A DNA stretch of 64,000 nt, taken from an uncultured Clostridia bacterium (GTDB lineage Bacteria; Bacillota; Clostridia; Oscillospirales; Acutalibacteraceae). Position numbers and translations under genes: made by a program. The stretch spans positions 62,001-126,000 of the forward strand of contig CAMHMN010000001.1 in NCBI GenBank assembly GCA_946186245.1, read 5' to 3'. The notes beneath the pieces were generated by a model that saw nothing but the letters and a program-made list of their open reading frames with translations, was not told where the DNA came from and ran no database searches. Position 1 is the stretch's first letter; every line of letters starts with the position of its first letter. Positions 53,350 through 62,800 of this stretch are shown here, piece after piece.

Positions 53350-53940
53350 ATGGCAGTCAATCTTCAGAAGGGGCAGAGAGCTTCACTTGACAATTCCATG
53401 AAAATGGCGCTGATCGGCCTGGGCTGGGATCCCAATAAGTATGACGGCGGCTACGACTTTGACCTTGACGCTTCGGCATTCGTATGCGGAGCCAACGGCA
53501 AGGTGCAGAGCGATGACGATTTTATTTTCTACAACAATCCCGACTGGCGTGACCACACCATCTGGTCTTCGGGCGATGACCGCACCGGCGGCAACAGCTC
53601 GGAAGGCGATGATGAGCAGATCTTCATCGACTTCACCAAGATTCCCGATTACGTCAGCAAGATCGCCATCACCGTGACCATTCACGAAGCGGCCGCGCGC
53701 CGTCAGAATTTCGGTCAGGTGTCCAACGCCTATGTCCGTGTCGCAAAGGTGGACAGCGAATTCGACACCCAGGGCGAAACGGTCATTCAGTTCGACCTGG
53801 AAGAGGAATTCTCCATCGAAACTGCGCTGGTGGTCTGCGAAATCTACCGCAAGAACGGCCAGTGGAAATTCAATGCCGTCGCTTCAGGCTACCAGGGCGG
53901 TCTGGAACAGCTCTGCCGCGTTTACGGCGTCAACGTCTGA
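53350..53940 (+). CDS. terD: TerD family protein, second paralog
   Basis: This 196-residue protein has AVNLQKGQRASLDNSMKMALIGLGWD, then DLDASAFVCGANGKV, DDFIFYNN, GDDEQIFIDFTKIP and CEIYRKNGQWKFNAVASGYQGGL. It matches the TerD consensus more closely than its neighbour, and the acidic Ca2+ loops are well kept. CGGAGG precedes the ATG by about 10 bases. Confidence 0.94.
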   Translation: MAVNLQKGQRASLDNSMKMALIGLGWDPNKYDGGYDFDLDASAFVCGANGKVQSDDDFIFYNNPDWRDHTIWSSGDDRTGGNSSEGDDEQIFIDFTKIPDYVSKIAITVTIHEAAARRQNFGQVSNAYVRVAKVDSEFDTQGETVIQFDLEEEFSIETALVVCEIYRKNGQWKFNAVASGYQGGLEQLCRVYGVNV

Positions 53941-53969
53941 TTGATTCATCTGAATAAACAATGCTTGTG

Positions 53970-54012
53970 GGGAAACAGGCTGTAGGATTTGCCTATGACC
54001 TGTTTCCCTTTA
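53970..54012 (+). terminator. Hairpin between terD and cysK
   Basis: GGGAAACAGG (53970-53979) pairs with CCTGTTTCCC (53999-54008), with an inner TAGG/CCTA pairing, and then TTTAG. The U-tract is short, so partial termination or attenuation is likely. Confidence 0.55.
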
Positions 54013-54031
54013 GAATGTGGAGGAAAACAAA

Positions 54032-54934
54032 ATGTACTACACCAACGTGCTGGATCTGATCGGAAATACGCCCCTGATCAGTTTGGAGCAGACCACAGGA
54101 CTGAATATCTTCGCCAAAGCGGAATTCCTGAATCCCGGCGGCAGCATCAAGGACCGCATTGCCCTGAATATGATCGAGCAGGCAGAGAAGGACGGCCGCC
54201 TGAAACCCGGCATGACCATTATCGAGCCCACTTCCGGCAATACCGGCATCGGGCTGGCTCTTTGCGGGGTGCGGAAGGGCTACCGCGTCATCATCGTCAT
54301 GCCGGAAAACATGAGCGAGGAACGCAAAAAGATCATCCGTGCTTTGGGTGCGGAGCTGGTTCTGACTGATCCGGAGCTTAGCATCGGAGGTTCGGTGGAT
54401 AAAGCATTGGAAATCGCAGGTTCTTCTCCGGACTACTTTGTTCCACAGCAGTTCCAGAATCAGGCAAATCCCGAAATGCACTACCGCACCACGGCAGTGG
54501 AGCTGGTGCAGCAGCTTGGAAAGAAGATCGACGTCTATGTATCGGGCGTAGGCAGCGGAGGAACACTACAGGGAGTGGCACAGTATCTTTTGGAACAGAA
54601 TCCCGACTGCAAGATCGTCGCGGTGGAACCGAAAAACGTGTCCGCCCTGCTGGGAGACGAACCGGGACTGCATCAGATTCAGGGCATCGGCGACGGATTT
54701 ATACCCGATATACTCGACACTTCTATCATTACGGACATTGTGGAAGTGACGGATGACGACGCCATCAACACCGCCCGGGAACTTGCGCGGGTGCAGGGAT
54801 TGCTGGTGGGAACTTCCTCCGGCGCGAATGTCTGGGCAGCCAAACAAATGGCGGAGAAATACGGCAAAGACAAGATTATCGCCACTGTCCTCGCCGACCG
54901 CGCGGAAAGATATTTCAGCACTTCCCTGATCTGA
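54032..54934 (+). CDS. cysK: Cysteine synthase (O-acetylserine sulfhydrylase)
   Basis: This 300-residue fold-type II PLP enzyme has NPGGSIKDRIALNMI (the PLP lysine is residue 40), PTSGNTGIGLAL, a VSGVGSGGTLQGV phosphate loop and a C-terminal TSSGANVWAA. It makes cysteine from O-acetylserine and sulfide. ATG 54032 is 8 bases after GGAGG (54019-54023). It sits inside the Ter-type gene run, where it may be incidental or may supply cysteine for metal or oxidant defence. Confidence 0.94.
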   Translation: MYYTNVLDLIGNTPLISLEQTTGLNIFAKAEFLNPGGSIKDRIALNMIEQAEKDGRLKPGMTIIEPTSGNTGIGLALCGVRKGYRVIIVMPENMSEERKKIIRALGAELVLTDPELSIGGSVDKALEIAGSSPDYFVPQQFQNQANPEMHYRTTAVELVQQLGKKIDVYVSGVGSGGTLQGVAQYLLEQNPDCKIVAVEPKNVSALLGDEPGLHQIQGIGDGFIPDILDTSIITDIVEVTDDDAINTARELARVQGLLVGTSSGANVWAAKQMAEKYGKDKIIATVLADRAERYFSTSLI

Positions 54935-55020
54935 ATTCAGAATAAGAGAAACCGTACTCTGAAGGAATGAATGATTGGTATCATTGAAAACCCGGATGTA
55001 TCGTAATCGTTGAAAGCATT

Positions 55021-55644
55021 ATGAATAACAGTAAGATACTAAAAATATCCCATACCGAAGCCCATACCGACCTGCTTGGCCCCGGCGACCGTTTCTGCAT
55101 CTGGGTGCACGGCTGCTGCTTCGACTGCGAGGGCTGCCTTGCGCTTAACACGCGGTTCGGAGCTTATCAGGAAGTAACGGTGGACGATCTGGCGGTGAAA
55201 ATAATCAAATCCGGCTGCGACGGAATTACCCTCAGCGGCGGAGAGCCTTTTCTGCAGGCGGAAGCGCTGGCGGAGCTTGTGAAACAGGTGCAGGACGAGC
55301 GCGACATCGGCGTGATTGTCTATTCCGGCTTTACGCTGGAGGAACTGCTTGTCAGAGAAGAATGCGCCGGACTGCTCAACCGGACGGATATTCTCATCGA
55401 CGGCAGATACATCAAAGCGTTGGACGACGGCAGAGCCTATATAGGTTCGTCCAATCAACGTCTGCATTATCTCACCGACCGTTATCATTCCGTCGGTGAG
55501 CCATATTATGCCGCAGATAAAAGACGGGCGGAAATCAGATTCAGCGCCGACACTGTGACGCTGATCGGCGTGCCGTCAGCCAATGTGCTCAAAATCTGGA
55601 ACGATATCAAAGCAAAAAACGGAGGGACAGAAAATGACTTCTGA
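55021..55644 (+). CDS. 4Fe-4S radical-SAM-like protein (NrdG-activase family)
   Basis: This 207-residue protein has the radical SAM cluster motif C32-x3-C36-x2-C39 in VHGCCFDCEGC, within a FCIWVHGC-type lead like that of NrdG activases, then GITLSGGEPFLQ (the SAM-binding GGE motif) and VIVYSGFTLEELL. These features match small single-cluster activase-type proteins. NrdG itself is usually about 150-170 residues and sits beside nrdD, which is absent here. The target is unknown. It overlaps the next gene by 11 bases. The ribosome binding site is weak. Confidence 0.78.
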   Translation: MNNSKILKISHTEAHTDLLGPGDRFCIWVHGCCFDCEGCLALNTRFGAYQEVTVDDLAVKIIKSGCDGITLSGGEPFLQAEALAELVKQVQDERDIGVIVYSGFTLEELLVREECAGLLNRTDILIDGRYIKALDDGRAYIGSSNQRLHYLTDRYHSVGEPYYAADKRRAEIRFSADTVTLIGVPSANVLKIWNDIKAKNGGTENDF

Positions 55645-56641
55645 GATTGAATTATTCGGCAAGGATTCCGTCAAGCTGAATATCTTAAAGGAACTCCACA
55701 GCGGGGATATCAATATTTCCCTGTCGATGAACGGAGGCGTCTATCAGGATTATCTTTCACAGATCCACCGTGAAGGCAGCCGCATGCAGGTGCTGGGCAA
55801 GTTCAATCTGTCGGAGGACCCTTCGGGAGACGTGCTGACCATCCGCCCCATTGCGGTGAGCGGCTTGCTCAGGGTGACATTCGGATTCAGCGGCAACGCC
55901 TTTGAAAACGAGAAGAAACTGAGTATCTATAGGAGCGCCACCAAATCGGTGGAACGGACATACGATATCGGCGAGATGCTTTCCTCTGTGGAATTCATCC
56001 CGCAGGGGAATGTCAAATACCTGCTCCGGCTGACATACGGCGAACCGGAGAGCGATGATCCTGCCGATCATTCCGATGAGGCGGATTCTTCTCCCGCTTC
56101 CGCGCAGGACAGTTCAACACAGACCGCGCGGGCGGTGGAAGCATCTCCGCTTACCGAATCGCTGGATGATTTCGACGTGTTTTCCGCACAACCGGCAGAT
56201 GAAACCCCGTCTGAACCTGTGTCTTCAACGAATTCCGGAAGTGAAACGGTTTCTTCCTGTCAAACCGAACCCCAGAGCGGCGAAAGTGACCCCGAGCTTG
56301 AACAGACACAGGCGCAGATCAAAGCTGCCGAGGAGAAGCTGCGCGGGCTCCGGGAGCGCAGACAGTCGGCAAAGGACCTTCTGAAAAAGCTCGAAGCGGA
56401 GTACGAAAAGGACTACGACGAATTCGGCAGAGAACTGGAAGAAATCAAACAGCAATACGGCGTCGATGAGTCGGTCATTGCCTACTATAAAGACAACGAC
56501 ATTCAGCCGATAGAGGATTTGCTAAAGGAAATAGCCGAAAAAGTGGATCAGGCGGAAAAACAGATCAGCCTTGTGATACTCGGCAGACAGCAGAAGACCA
56601 TGGAGATAGAGAACGAGGTCAAATCCAACAAACGACAGTAA
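55634..56641 (+). CDS. TerD-like domain protein with C-terminal coiled coil
   Basis: This 335-residue protein begins SEIELFGKDSVKLNILKEL, followed by a beta-rich segment to about 140 that resembles a divergent TerD-type or beta-sandwich domain. A Ser/Glu/Pro-rich linker (about 142-212) and a coiled coil of about 110 residues (DPELEQTQAQIKAAEEK onward) follow. The TerD resemblance is loose; what is firm is the beta domain plus coiled coil. ATG 55634 follows GGAGGG by 7 bases and lies inside the end of the previous gene. I infer a scaffold role. Confidence 0.65.
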   Translation: MTSEIELFGKDSVKLNILKELHSGDINISLSMNGGVYQDYLSQIHREGSRMQVLGKFNLSEDPSGDVLTIRPIAVSGLLRVTFGFSGNAFENEKKLSIYRSATKSVERTYDIGEMLSSVEFIPQGNVKYLLRLTYGEPESDDPADHSDEADSSPASAQDSSTQTARAVEASPLTESLDDFDVFSAQPADETPSEPVSSTNSGSETVSSCQTEPQSGESDPELEQTQAQIKAAEEKLRGLRERRQSAKDLLKKLEAEYEKDYDEFGRELEEIKQQYGVDESVIAYYKDNDIQPIEDLLKEIAEKVDQAEKQISLVILGRQQKTMEIENEVKSNKRQ

Positions 56642-56644
56642 AGA

Positions 56645-58102
56645 GTGGATGAAATGGACGAATTGAAGCGTCTGGAACGCGAAGTAAGAGATTTGCAGAA
56701 TCAGCTCAGATGGCAGAATGAACAGGCCGAACGGGCCAGACAGAGAATGATTGACGAAAACCGCCGCAATCTGGAACAATATCAGTCGGATATGCAGCGT
56801 GCCATAAAGGAACACGACCGAACCGCGCAGGCGGAATATGAACGGCTGCTGCGGGAATACCAGTATTCGCTCAGTGAAGAAGCCGGCAGGAAGCTCGCCG
56901 AAATCGACAGTGATTACAACCGCCTGATGAATGAAGTCAGGCGAAACGAGGAAGCCCTTGCACAGAAGAACCTGGAGCTCGAAAGGGCGGTGCAGGCGCT
57001 TCGCAGCGACCTTCACAGGCGGGAGGAAGGCAGCAGCGCCCAGGCTTCGGAATATTTGCAGAATGCGGTGGGTGAATTCCGCGAGATCGAGGCAAAGCCG
57101 CATGAGAAATTCACGCCAAAGCGCCTGGCGATTTTTTATAATTCCCTCAAGGACGGGCAGCAGCTTTTCAAGGCCGGACTGTTTGAAGCAGCGACAGCCG
57201 TAGCCATTTCGGTTAAATCCGGATTGGAACGGCTGGGGTACAATATTGACGACAAGGCAAGCGAATGGGATCAGCAATACGACCTGCTTGCCATGAAACT
57301 CCAATACCTGCGGCAGAGAATCAGACAGGAGCTGGACGACTGGAAGGAATACATCGGTCAGACGGGCGACGATGCCAATTCCCGCAAGAGCCGGCTCATT
57401 GAGATCAATTACTGGTCTCGGGGAGAATATGCCGAGGTGGTCAAAGGTTCCAACCGAATCAGCGGCGTGATCAACGAAGTGGAGAAAAACGGGAAAGCCG
57501 CCTATTTAAAAAAGCCTGACGGTGCCACCACCGACGACCTGAAACAATTCATTCAAGAGATAGACAGCCTGAATGAAAAACTCACGGCCATGAGCGGCGT
57601 TTACAAGGAACGATACACAGCATCCTGTCAGCGTGCCGAGTGGGGAGAGACGATCATTGACTTCTTCACCGACGAAATTAATCTGAGGTGGATAGAAGAA
57701 GTATCCGGCTTCCGGACGGCAACCGGCGAAGGTGCTGCATCCAAGGAGTTTCTCGATTATGTTCAGGTGCAGTTCGGGGACGCTTCGGTCAGGGAAGACA
57801 GCCGCGAATGGCTGAAGCTGGTGTTTGACAATTCATCGGGCAGTACGATTTACGTCTACATTCTTCCCGTCGAGGCAAAGCAGAAGGTGCGCAACCGCAT
57901 TATCCTTCACATCGACTACGGCGGCGCGGAACAGGCGCAGTATTCCCGCGACATTTACGCCCACATCTGCGAGGCGATTCAGATCGGAGAGGAAGCCGAC
58001 GAAACCGTCAGTTACACTCCGGACATCAACGAGCTGAAAGTCAGCACAAACAGGATCTACAAGGAAACGGCGGCGGATCTGGAAAAGGCAAAATTACACT
58101 GA
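56645..58102 (+). CDS. Coiled-coil protein of unknown function
   Basis: This 485-residue protein has a long N-terminal coiled coil (about 1-135, rich in Glu, Arg and Gln) and then a largely helical region. The C-terminal part (about 340-460) is mixed alpha/beta and contains FLDYVQVQFG and IYVYILPVEAK. I recognise no catalytic motif and no membrane segment. The next gene shares a similar helical segment after its own coiled coil, with matching phrases (LERLGYNID here, ATAALEEIYEAD there), so the two may be distant relatives. The start may be GTG 56645 or ATG 56654. It is 3 bases after the previous stop. Confidence 0.65.
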   Translation: MDEMDELKRLEREVRDLQNQLRWQNEQAERARQRMIDENRRNLEQYQSDMQRAIKEHDRTAQAEYERLLREYQYSLSEEAGRKLAEIDSDYNRLMNEVRRNEEALAQKNLELERAVQALRSDLHRREEGSSAQASEYLQNAVGEFREIEAKPHEKFTPKRLAIFYNSLKDGQQLFKAGLFEAATAVAISVKSGLERLGYNIDDKASEWDQQYDLLAMKLQYLRQRIRQELDDWKEYIGQTGDDANSRKSRLIEINYWSRGEYAEVVKGSNRISGVINEVEKNGKAAYLKKPDGATTDDLKQFIQEIDSLNEKLTAMSGVYKERYTASCQRAEWGETIIDFFTDEINLRWIEEVSGFRTATGEGAASKEFLDYVQVQFGDASVREDSREWLKLVFDNSSGSTIYVYILPVEAKQKVRNRIILHIDYGGAEQAQYSRDIYAHICEAIQIGEEADETVSYTPDINELKVSTNRIYKETAADLEKAKLH

Positions 58103-58120
58103 AAAAGGAGATTGATCAAA

Positions 58121-59638
58121 ATGAGCGGAGAATCCGGAGGATTAGTATTGCTGCCATTGCTGGCACTGGGAGCATTGCCCTTTGTACTGGGCGGTCTTGC
58201 GGTGGCGGGAGTCACCTACGCGGGAGTAAAGGCAGGTCAGGCGGCGGTCAATTATGAGAAGCAGAAGCGGGAGGAACGCCGTGAAATCCGGCAGAGCGAC
58301 GCGGCGATCAGCATAGGCAATTTCCGCGGCGAGATGCAGCGCAGCATGAATCAGCAGAACGCGCTGAATGTACAGGCGTCCAACCGGATGATGCAGGAAT
58401 TGGAACACCAGAGAGCCGCGATGAGTCAGGCGGCACAGCAGCAGGACGTGGAGGCATTCGGCCAGTACGTCCGACAGATGAAGCAGTCCCACGCGCAGGT
58501 GATGAATTCCATCACAGACACGCAGGAACGCTTCAATCAGAATTATCAATCGAAAATCACCGAGAGCATGAACGAAGTCACCCGTCAGATCAACGAGCAG
58601 TACGCTGCCCGGATGGGCGAGATCGAGCAGCTCAAGGCGAATCTTACCGAGAAGAACAAACGCGCCGCCGAGATTGCAGAAGGATACATCAGCGAAGCGA
58701 CCACCCTTCTCACCGCATTGGAAGATGATTACAACGGCAGGAAATTCTCCTCCCGTCAGATCGCGACGCTCCGTGCGCAGTTGAATCAGGTCGTCAGCCT
58801 TTACAATAACGGCAGCTACGAGAGTGCGATTGCCGGTGCCAAGGACGTGGCGACGGCTGCCCTGGAAGAAATCTACGAAGCCGACGCGGCGCAGAAGGAA
58901 TGGGACAATTATTACAAGCTTGCGCTGGTGCTGTCGGAAGAGGTCAAAGCCTTCATCGAATCGCAGGAAACCGTCACCGAATCCGCCAAGGCACACGCGG
59001 AGAAATGCTCCGGCAAGACGCTGGAGAATGAGATCGTCGGCATGCGGATTGCCGATTACACCGACAAGAATTCAAAGGGACAGACGCGTTACGATTATCT
59101 CCGCCACCGTGCCGACGAAATGTACGACGCGCTTCGCAGGGACGATGCGCAGAACCTCACCACCGAACAGCTGAAATCCTCCGTCGATTTCCTCAATAAC
59201 GAGCTTTACCCGGCGATTTCCACCTGCCTGAACAAGGCGGTTGCCAATATGAACAATGCCTTTTCGCGGCAGAATCTCAGCGAGGACATCATCGACTTTT
59301 TCGAGGAGCACAATTTCACCTTCAGCGGATATGCCTACGACGACAACGCACACGACAAGGCATTGCACATCGGACTGGAAAACGAAGCGACAGGGGAAGA
59401 GCTGATCATCACGCTGGCGCCGGAGCTGCTGGAAAACGGAGATGTGCAGACACACGTGGACTTGAAGCAGACCAAAGGCGACGAAGCCAACGAGGAACGT
59501 AAGGCGTACTACCGCGAATGTGTGGAAAACGTCGTGAAGGGTTCGAATCCCTATGCACAGTGCAGTCTGCATTGCAAGGGTGAGACACGCGGCAAGCTGT
59601 CGAGTGACACCGAAACAAAGAAAAAGCTGAAAAAATAA
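58121..59638 (+). CDS. Membrane-anchored coiled-coil protein of unknown function
   Basis: This 505-residue protein has an N-terminal hydrophobic segment (about 7-37, LVLLPLLALGALPFVLGGLA), then basic residues and a long coiled coil (about 45-200, Gln/Glu-rich). A helical region and a C-terminal alpha/beta part (about 390-480, with FTFSGYAYDDN) follow. No enzyme motif is visible. ATG 58121 is 10 bases after AAGGAG; a TTG at 58112 is only 1 base from that site. The gap from the previous gene is 18 bases. It could tether the AAA+ protein encoded next to the membrane; that is inference. Confidence 0.65.
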   Translation: MSGESGGLVLLPLLALGALPFVLGGLAVAGVTYAGVKAGQAAVNYEKQKREERREIRQSDAAISIGNFRGEMQRSMNQQNALNVQASNRMMQELEHQRAAMSQAAQQQDVEAFGQYVRQMKQSHAQVMNSITDTQERFNQNYQSKITESMNEVTRQINEQYAARMGEIEQLKANLTEKNKRAAEIAEGYISEATTLLTALEDDYNGRKFSSRQIATLRAQLNQVVSLYNNGSYESAIAGAKDVATAALEEIYEADAAQKEWDNYYKLALVLSEEVKAFIESQETVTESAKAHAEKCSGKTLENEIVGMRIADYTDKNSKGQTRYDYLRHRADEMYDALRRDDAQNLTTEQLKSSVDFLNNELYPAISTCLNKAVANMNNAFSRQNLSEDIIDFFEEHNFTFSGYAYDDNAHDKALHIGLENEATGEELIITLAPELLENGDVQTHVDLKQTKGDEANEERKAYYRECVENVVKGSNPYAQCSLHCKGETRGKLSSDTETKKKLKK

Positions 59639-59768
59639 GAAAAAAAGTAAAAAGCAAGCGCTGCGCATTATTAGCCGCGACAGCGGCGTGGGGTGCAGGA
59701 GGCAAGGCTCCCTGCCGGGTCAAGGGCAGCGCCCTCGAGAGGGAGGCTTTCAGCCGACCGAGCAAGAC
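59639..59768. repeat. GC-rich dispersed repeat, copy B
   Basis: This copy begins right after the coiled-coil gene stop and lies in the 245-base gap before the AAA+ gene. It shares the A-rich left end, the AGCGC..GCGCAT segment, a 29-base block (59707-59735) and the exact 17-mer AGCCGACCGAGCAAGAC (59752-59768) with copy A. It contains the hairpin AGGGC..GCCCT. It is about 50 bases shorter than copy A. Confidence 0.8.
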
Positions 59769-59883
59769 GCACTGTTGAAAAAAAAATGGTTTGGCGAATA
59801 CAGATACAGCTCATCCTAAAGTAATACCTTGTCCCGAATCCATCCGATACCATCCGAAAAGAGCGAAAAAAGAGGGAGATGCC

Positions 59884-62800
59884 ATGAGTTCAGTATTGGA
59901 ACGTCCCGAACTGAATAAGATATTTTTGATTTACGGCAATCTGGACGATATGTTCATTTCGCCCGACCTGCAAAAGAATAATTTCCGCCCGTTTCTCAAT
60001 CAGTACCTCCGCAGCCTGGGCTACCGTCAGATCGTCTATTATTCGGGAGCCAAGAATGTGGGGAAATTCGTGCTGGATGACGAGAGCGCGGTTCTGGCCA
60101 TCAATAAGAACAAGCACCTGCAGCAGCCGGCGCAGCAGACTCAATCTGCACCGGCTTCCCAGCCTGCGCCGGAAGCTGCCGGACGCAGGAAGCGCAGGAT
60201 TCTCAACCCTTCCGCCGCAGCCTCGCAGGCACCGCCGGAAGTACAGAATTCTCCCGTTCCCACCGGGAATGTCCAAGACGCGCAAAATACGCAAAATACG
60301 CAAAATACACAAAATACGCCGACCGTTCCACCTGATCAAAACGATAAAGGGAACAAGCACAAACTCATCTACAAACAGCCAAAGATCACCCCGGCCGAAT
60401 TCCTTGACGACGCAAAGAAAATGATGTCGGACGGCAGCGTGAAAACCGCGGTTGTCTTTACCTTCTTTCAGGACTTTGTGACCGACGGCGCGGCTCCCCT
60501 GCAGCAGTACTCCGAGCTGCTTTCCCACCTCTGGGACGAATACGGGCTTTCCACCAACGAGAATATCTGCATCTTCTTAGCGCCGCAGATGAATTCCGAT
60601 TCGCTTTCACAGCTTCTGGACAATCTGGCAAGCGGCAATGTCTTCCGCAACCGATTTTTCAATTCCAACAAGACCATCAACCGCAGCTGCACTGTCGGCA
60701 TCGGGCTTCCCAATCAGGACGAATTCCGGTATATGCTGGAATACCTTCGCATTGTGGGCGACGGGGGCAAGCGCCTGACCTTCAGGCGCAGCGAATTGCG
60801 CCCCATCGTGTCCTCGTTGATGTTTCTCAGCAGGGAAGCCGACCGCGAGGAAAACCGCGCCGGCTATCTCAGTTCGGTGTATGAAAACATCGTCCGTTAC
60901 ATGAAAGCACAGCCGGAAGAAGTAGTGGAATTTACCGAGAATGTCGTAAAAAGTATTTACAGCCGATTCAAGGCAAACGACAGCTCCGATCCCATGGAAC
61001 AGCTGATGAACACAAGGGGCTGGGAAGCCGTTGCCAAGCGAGTCAGCGAGATTGTGGAGGATTACAAAAAGAAGAAAGCCCGCGCCCTGAAAAAATCCGG
61101 CGTTCCGGTTTCAAAAAAGAACTCCTGCGTCAGCGAACGCATTGATATTCCCGACGACAGTTCCGGCTTCGACTATCCCATTCCGAATTTTGTGATAAGG
61201 GGCAATCCGGGCGTGGGAAAAACCACCGTCGCGCGGCTGATCGGGCAGATTTTCTATGAAAACGGCATTCTCAAAAGGGGACTCACCATCGAAGCGACAA
61301 AGGACGACCTGGTGGACCGTTATGTGGGAGGAACGCCCGGACGCACACGTGAAAAAATCATGGAGGCGCAGGAGAGCGTGCTCTTCCTCGACGACGCCTA
61401 TTCCTTAATTGACAAGAGCGAGGACAACAATTATTCCAAAGAAGCCATCGACGAGCTTGTCGCCGCGATGACCAACACCAAGCAGTACCGTTTCTGCATG
61501 ATGATGGCAGGCTATCCCGAACCCATGGACGAGCTGCTCAAAATGAATCCCGGTCTGAGCAGCCGCTTCGGCAAGTCGAATATCCTGACCATCGAGGACT
61601 ATCCGCCCGACCTGCTGCGGGATATTTTCATCTCCAACTGCCGCAAGGACGGCTACACCTTCATCGGCGATGAAGAAGAAGGGGACGAGAACAAGCTCGA
61701 TCTGGACCTGTTCTTCCAAAACCTCTACGACAGCCGCGACCGTGCGAACTTCGGCAACGCCCGCGACGTGGTGGCCATTGCCCGCGACGTCAAAATGCAG
61801 GCTTCCCTCCGCGACGACGAGAAGCGATGCATCATCGCCGAGGATTTCGGCAGTTACCGCAAGTATTTCGATAAACACGGCGTTTCCTCTATCGACGATA
61901 TATACGCCGAGCTGGACAAGTATGTGGGGCTGGATTTTGTCAAGGAGCTGTTTGAAAACGTACGCCTGGAAATCCTCGACGCGCAGGACTGCAAGCGCAG
62001 GGGAATCAAGCCGGATTCCTACCCCGATCACTACATCTTCGCCGGAAATCCCGGCACCGGCAAAACCACTGTCGGCAGGATGATCGGGCAATTCTACCAC
62101 CTGATGGGCGTGATGGGCGGTTCCGAAACGATATTTGTGGACGCGTCCGAGCTGATCGGCAGCCATGTGGGTGATTCCAAAAACAAGACGGTGGAAAAAA
62201 TACAGGACGCCATCGATCACAATGCCCTGCTGTACATTGACGAAGCGTATCAGATCACCGATTCGGCCTATTCCGCGGAAATTGTGGGAGCAATGATGAC
62301 CCGCATGACCGAAAACGCCGACGACTTCAAGATGATTTTCGGCATGTATTCCAATCGGGTGGAGGATTTCCTCAAGATGAATGCCGGTCTTTCCCGCCGC
62401 GTCAGAATCGTTGAATTCCCCGATTACAAGCCCGACCAGCTTGTCAAAATCTTCGATAAGACAATCGAGCAGCAGGGGAGAAGCATCACTGACGAGGCAC
62501 ACCGGTACATCGAATTGATCATGGAGCACAAATACAACACCCGCACGGAGGATTTCGGCAACGCCGGCGAGGTCAAGAAGCTGGTTATCGACATGAAGAA
62601 GCGGCTGCTCCGGAGAACCGCTTCTATGGAAGGAGCCGACAAATACACCTACACCGCCGAGGACATTCCGCCCGCCGAAATGGAGAAAATCAAGGATCAG
62701 ATCAACCCCAGAACCTTTGAGGACATCATGAAAGACCTGAATGAACAGATCGGTCTTTCCGACCTCAAGGATGTGATTGTCCGCAAGCAGGAGGAAATTC

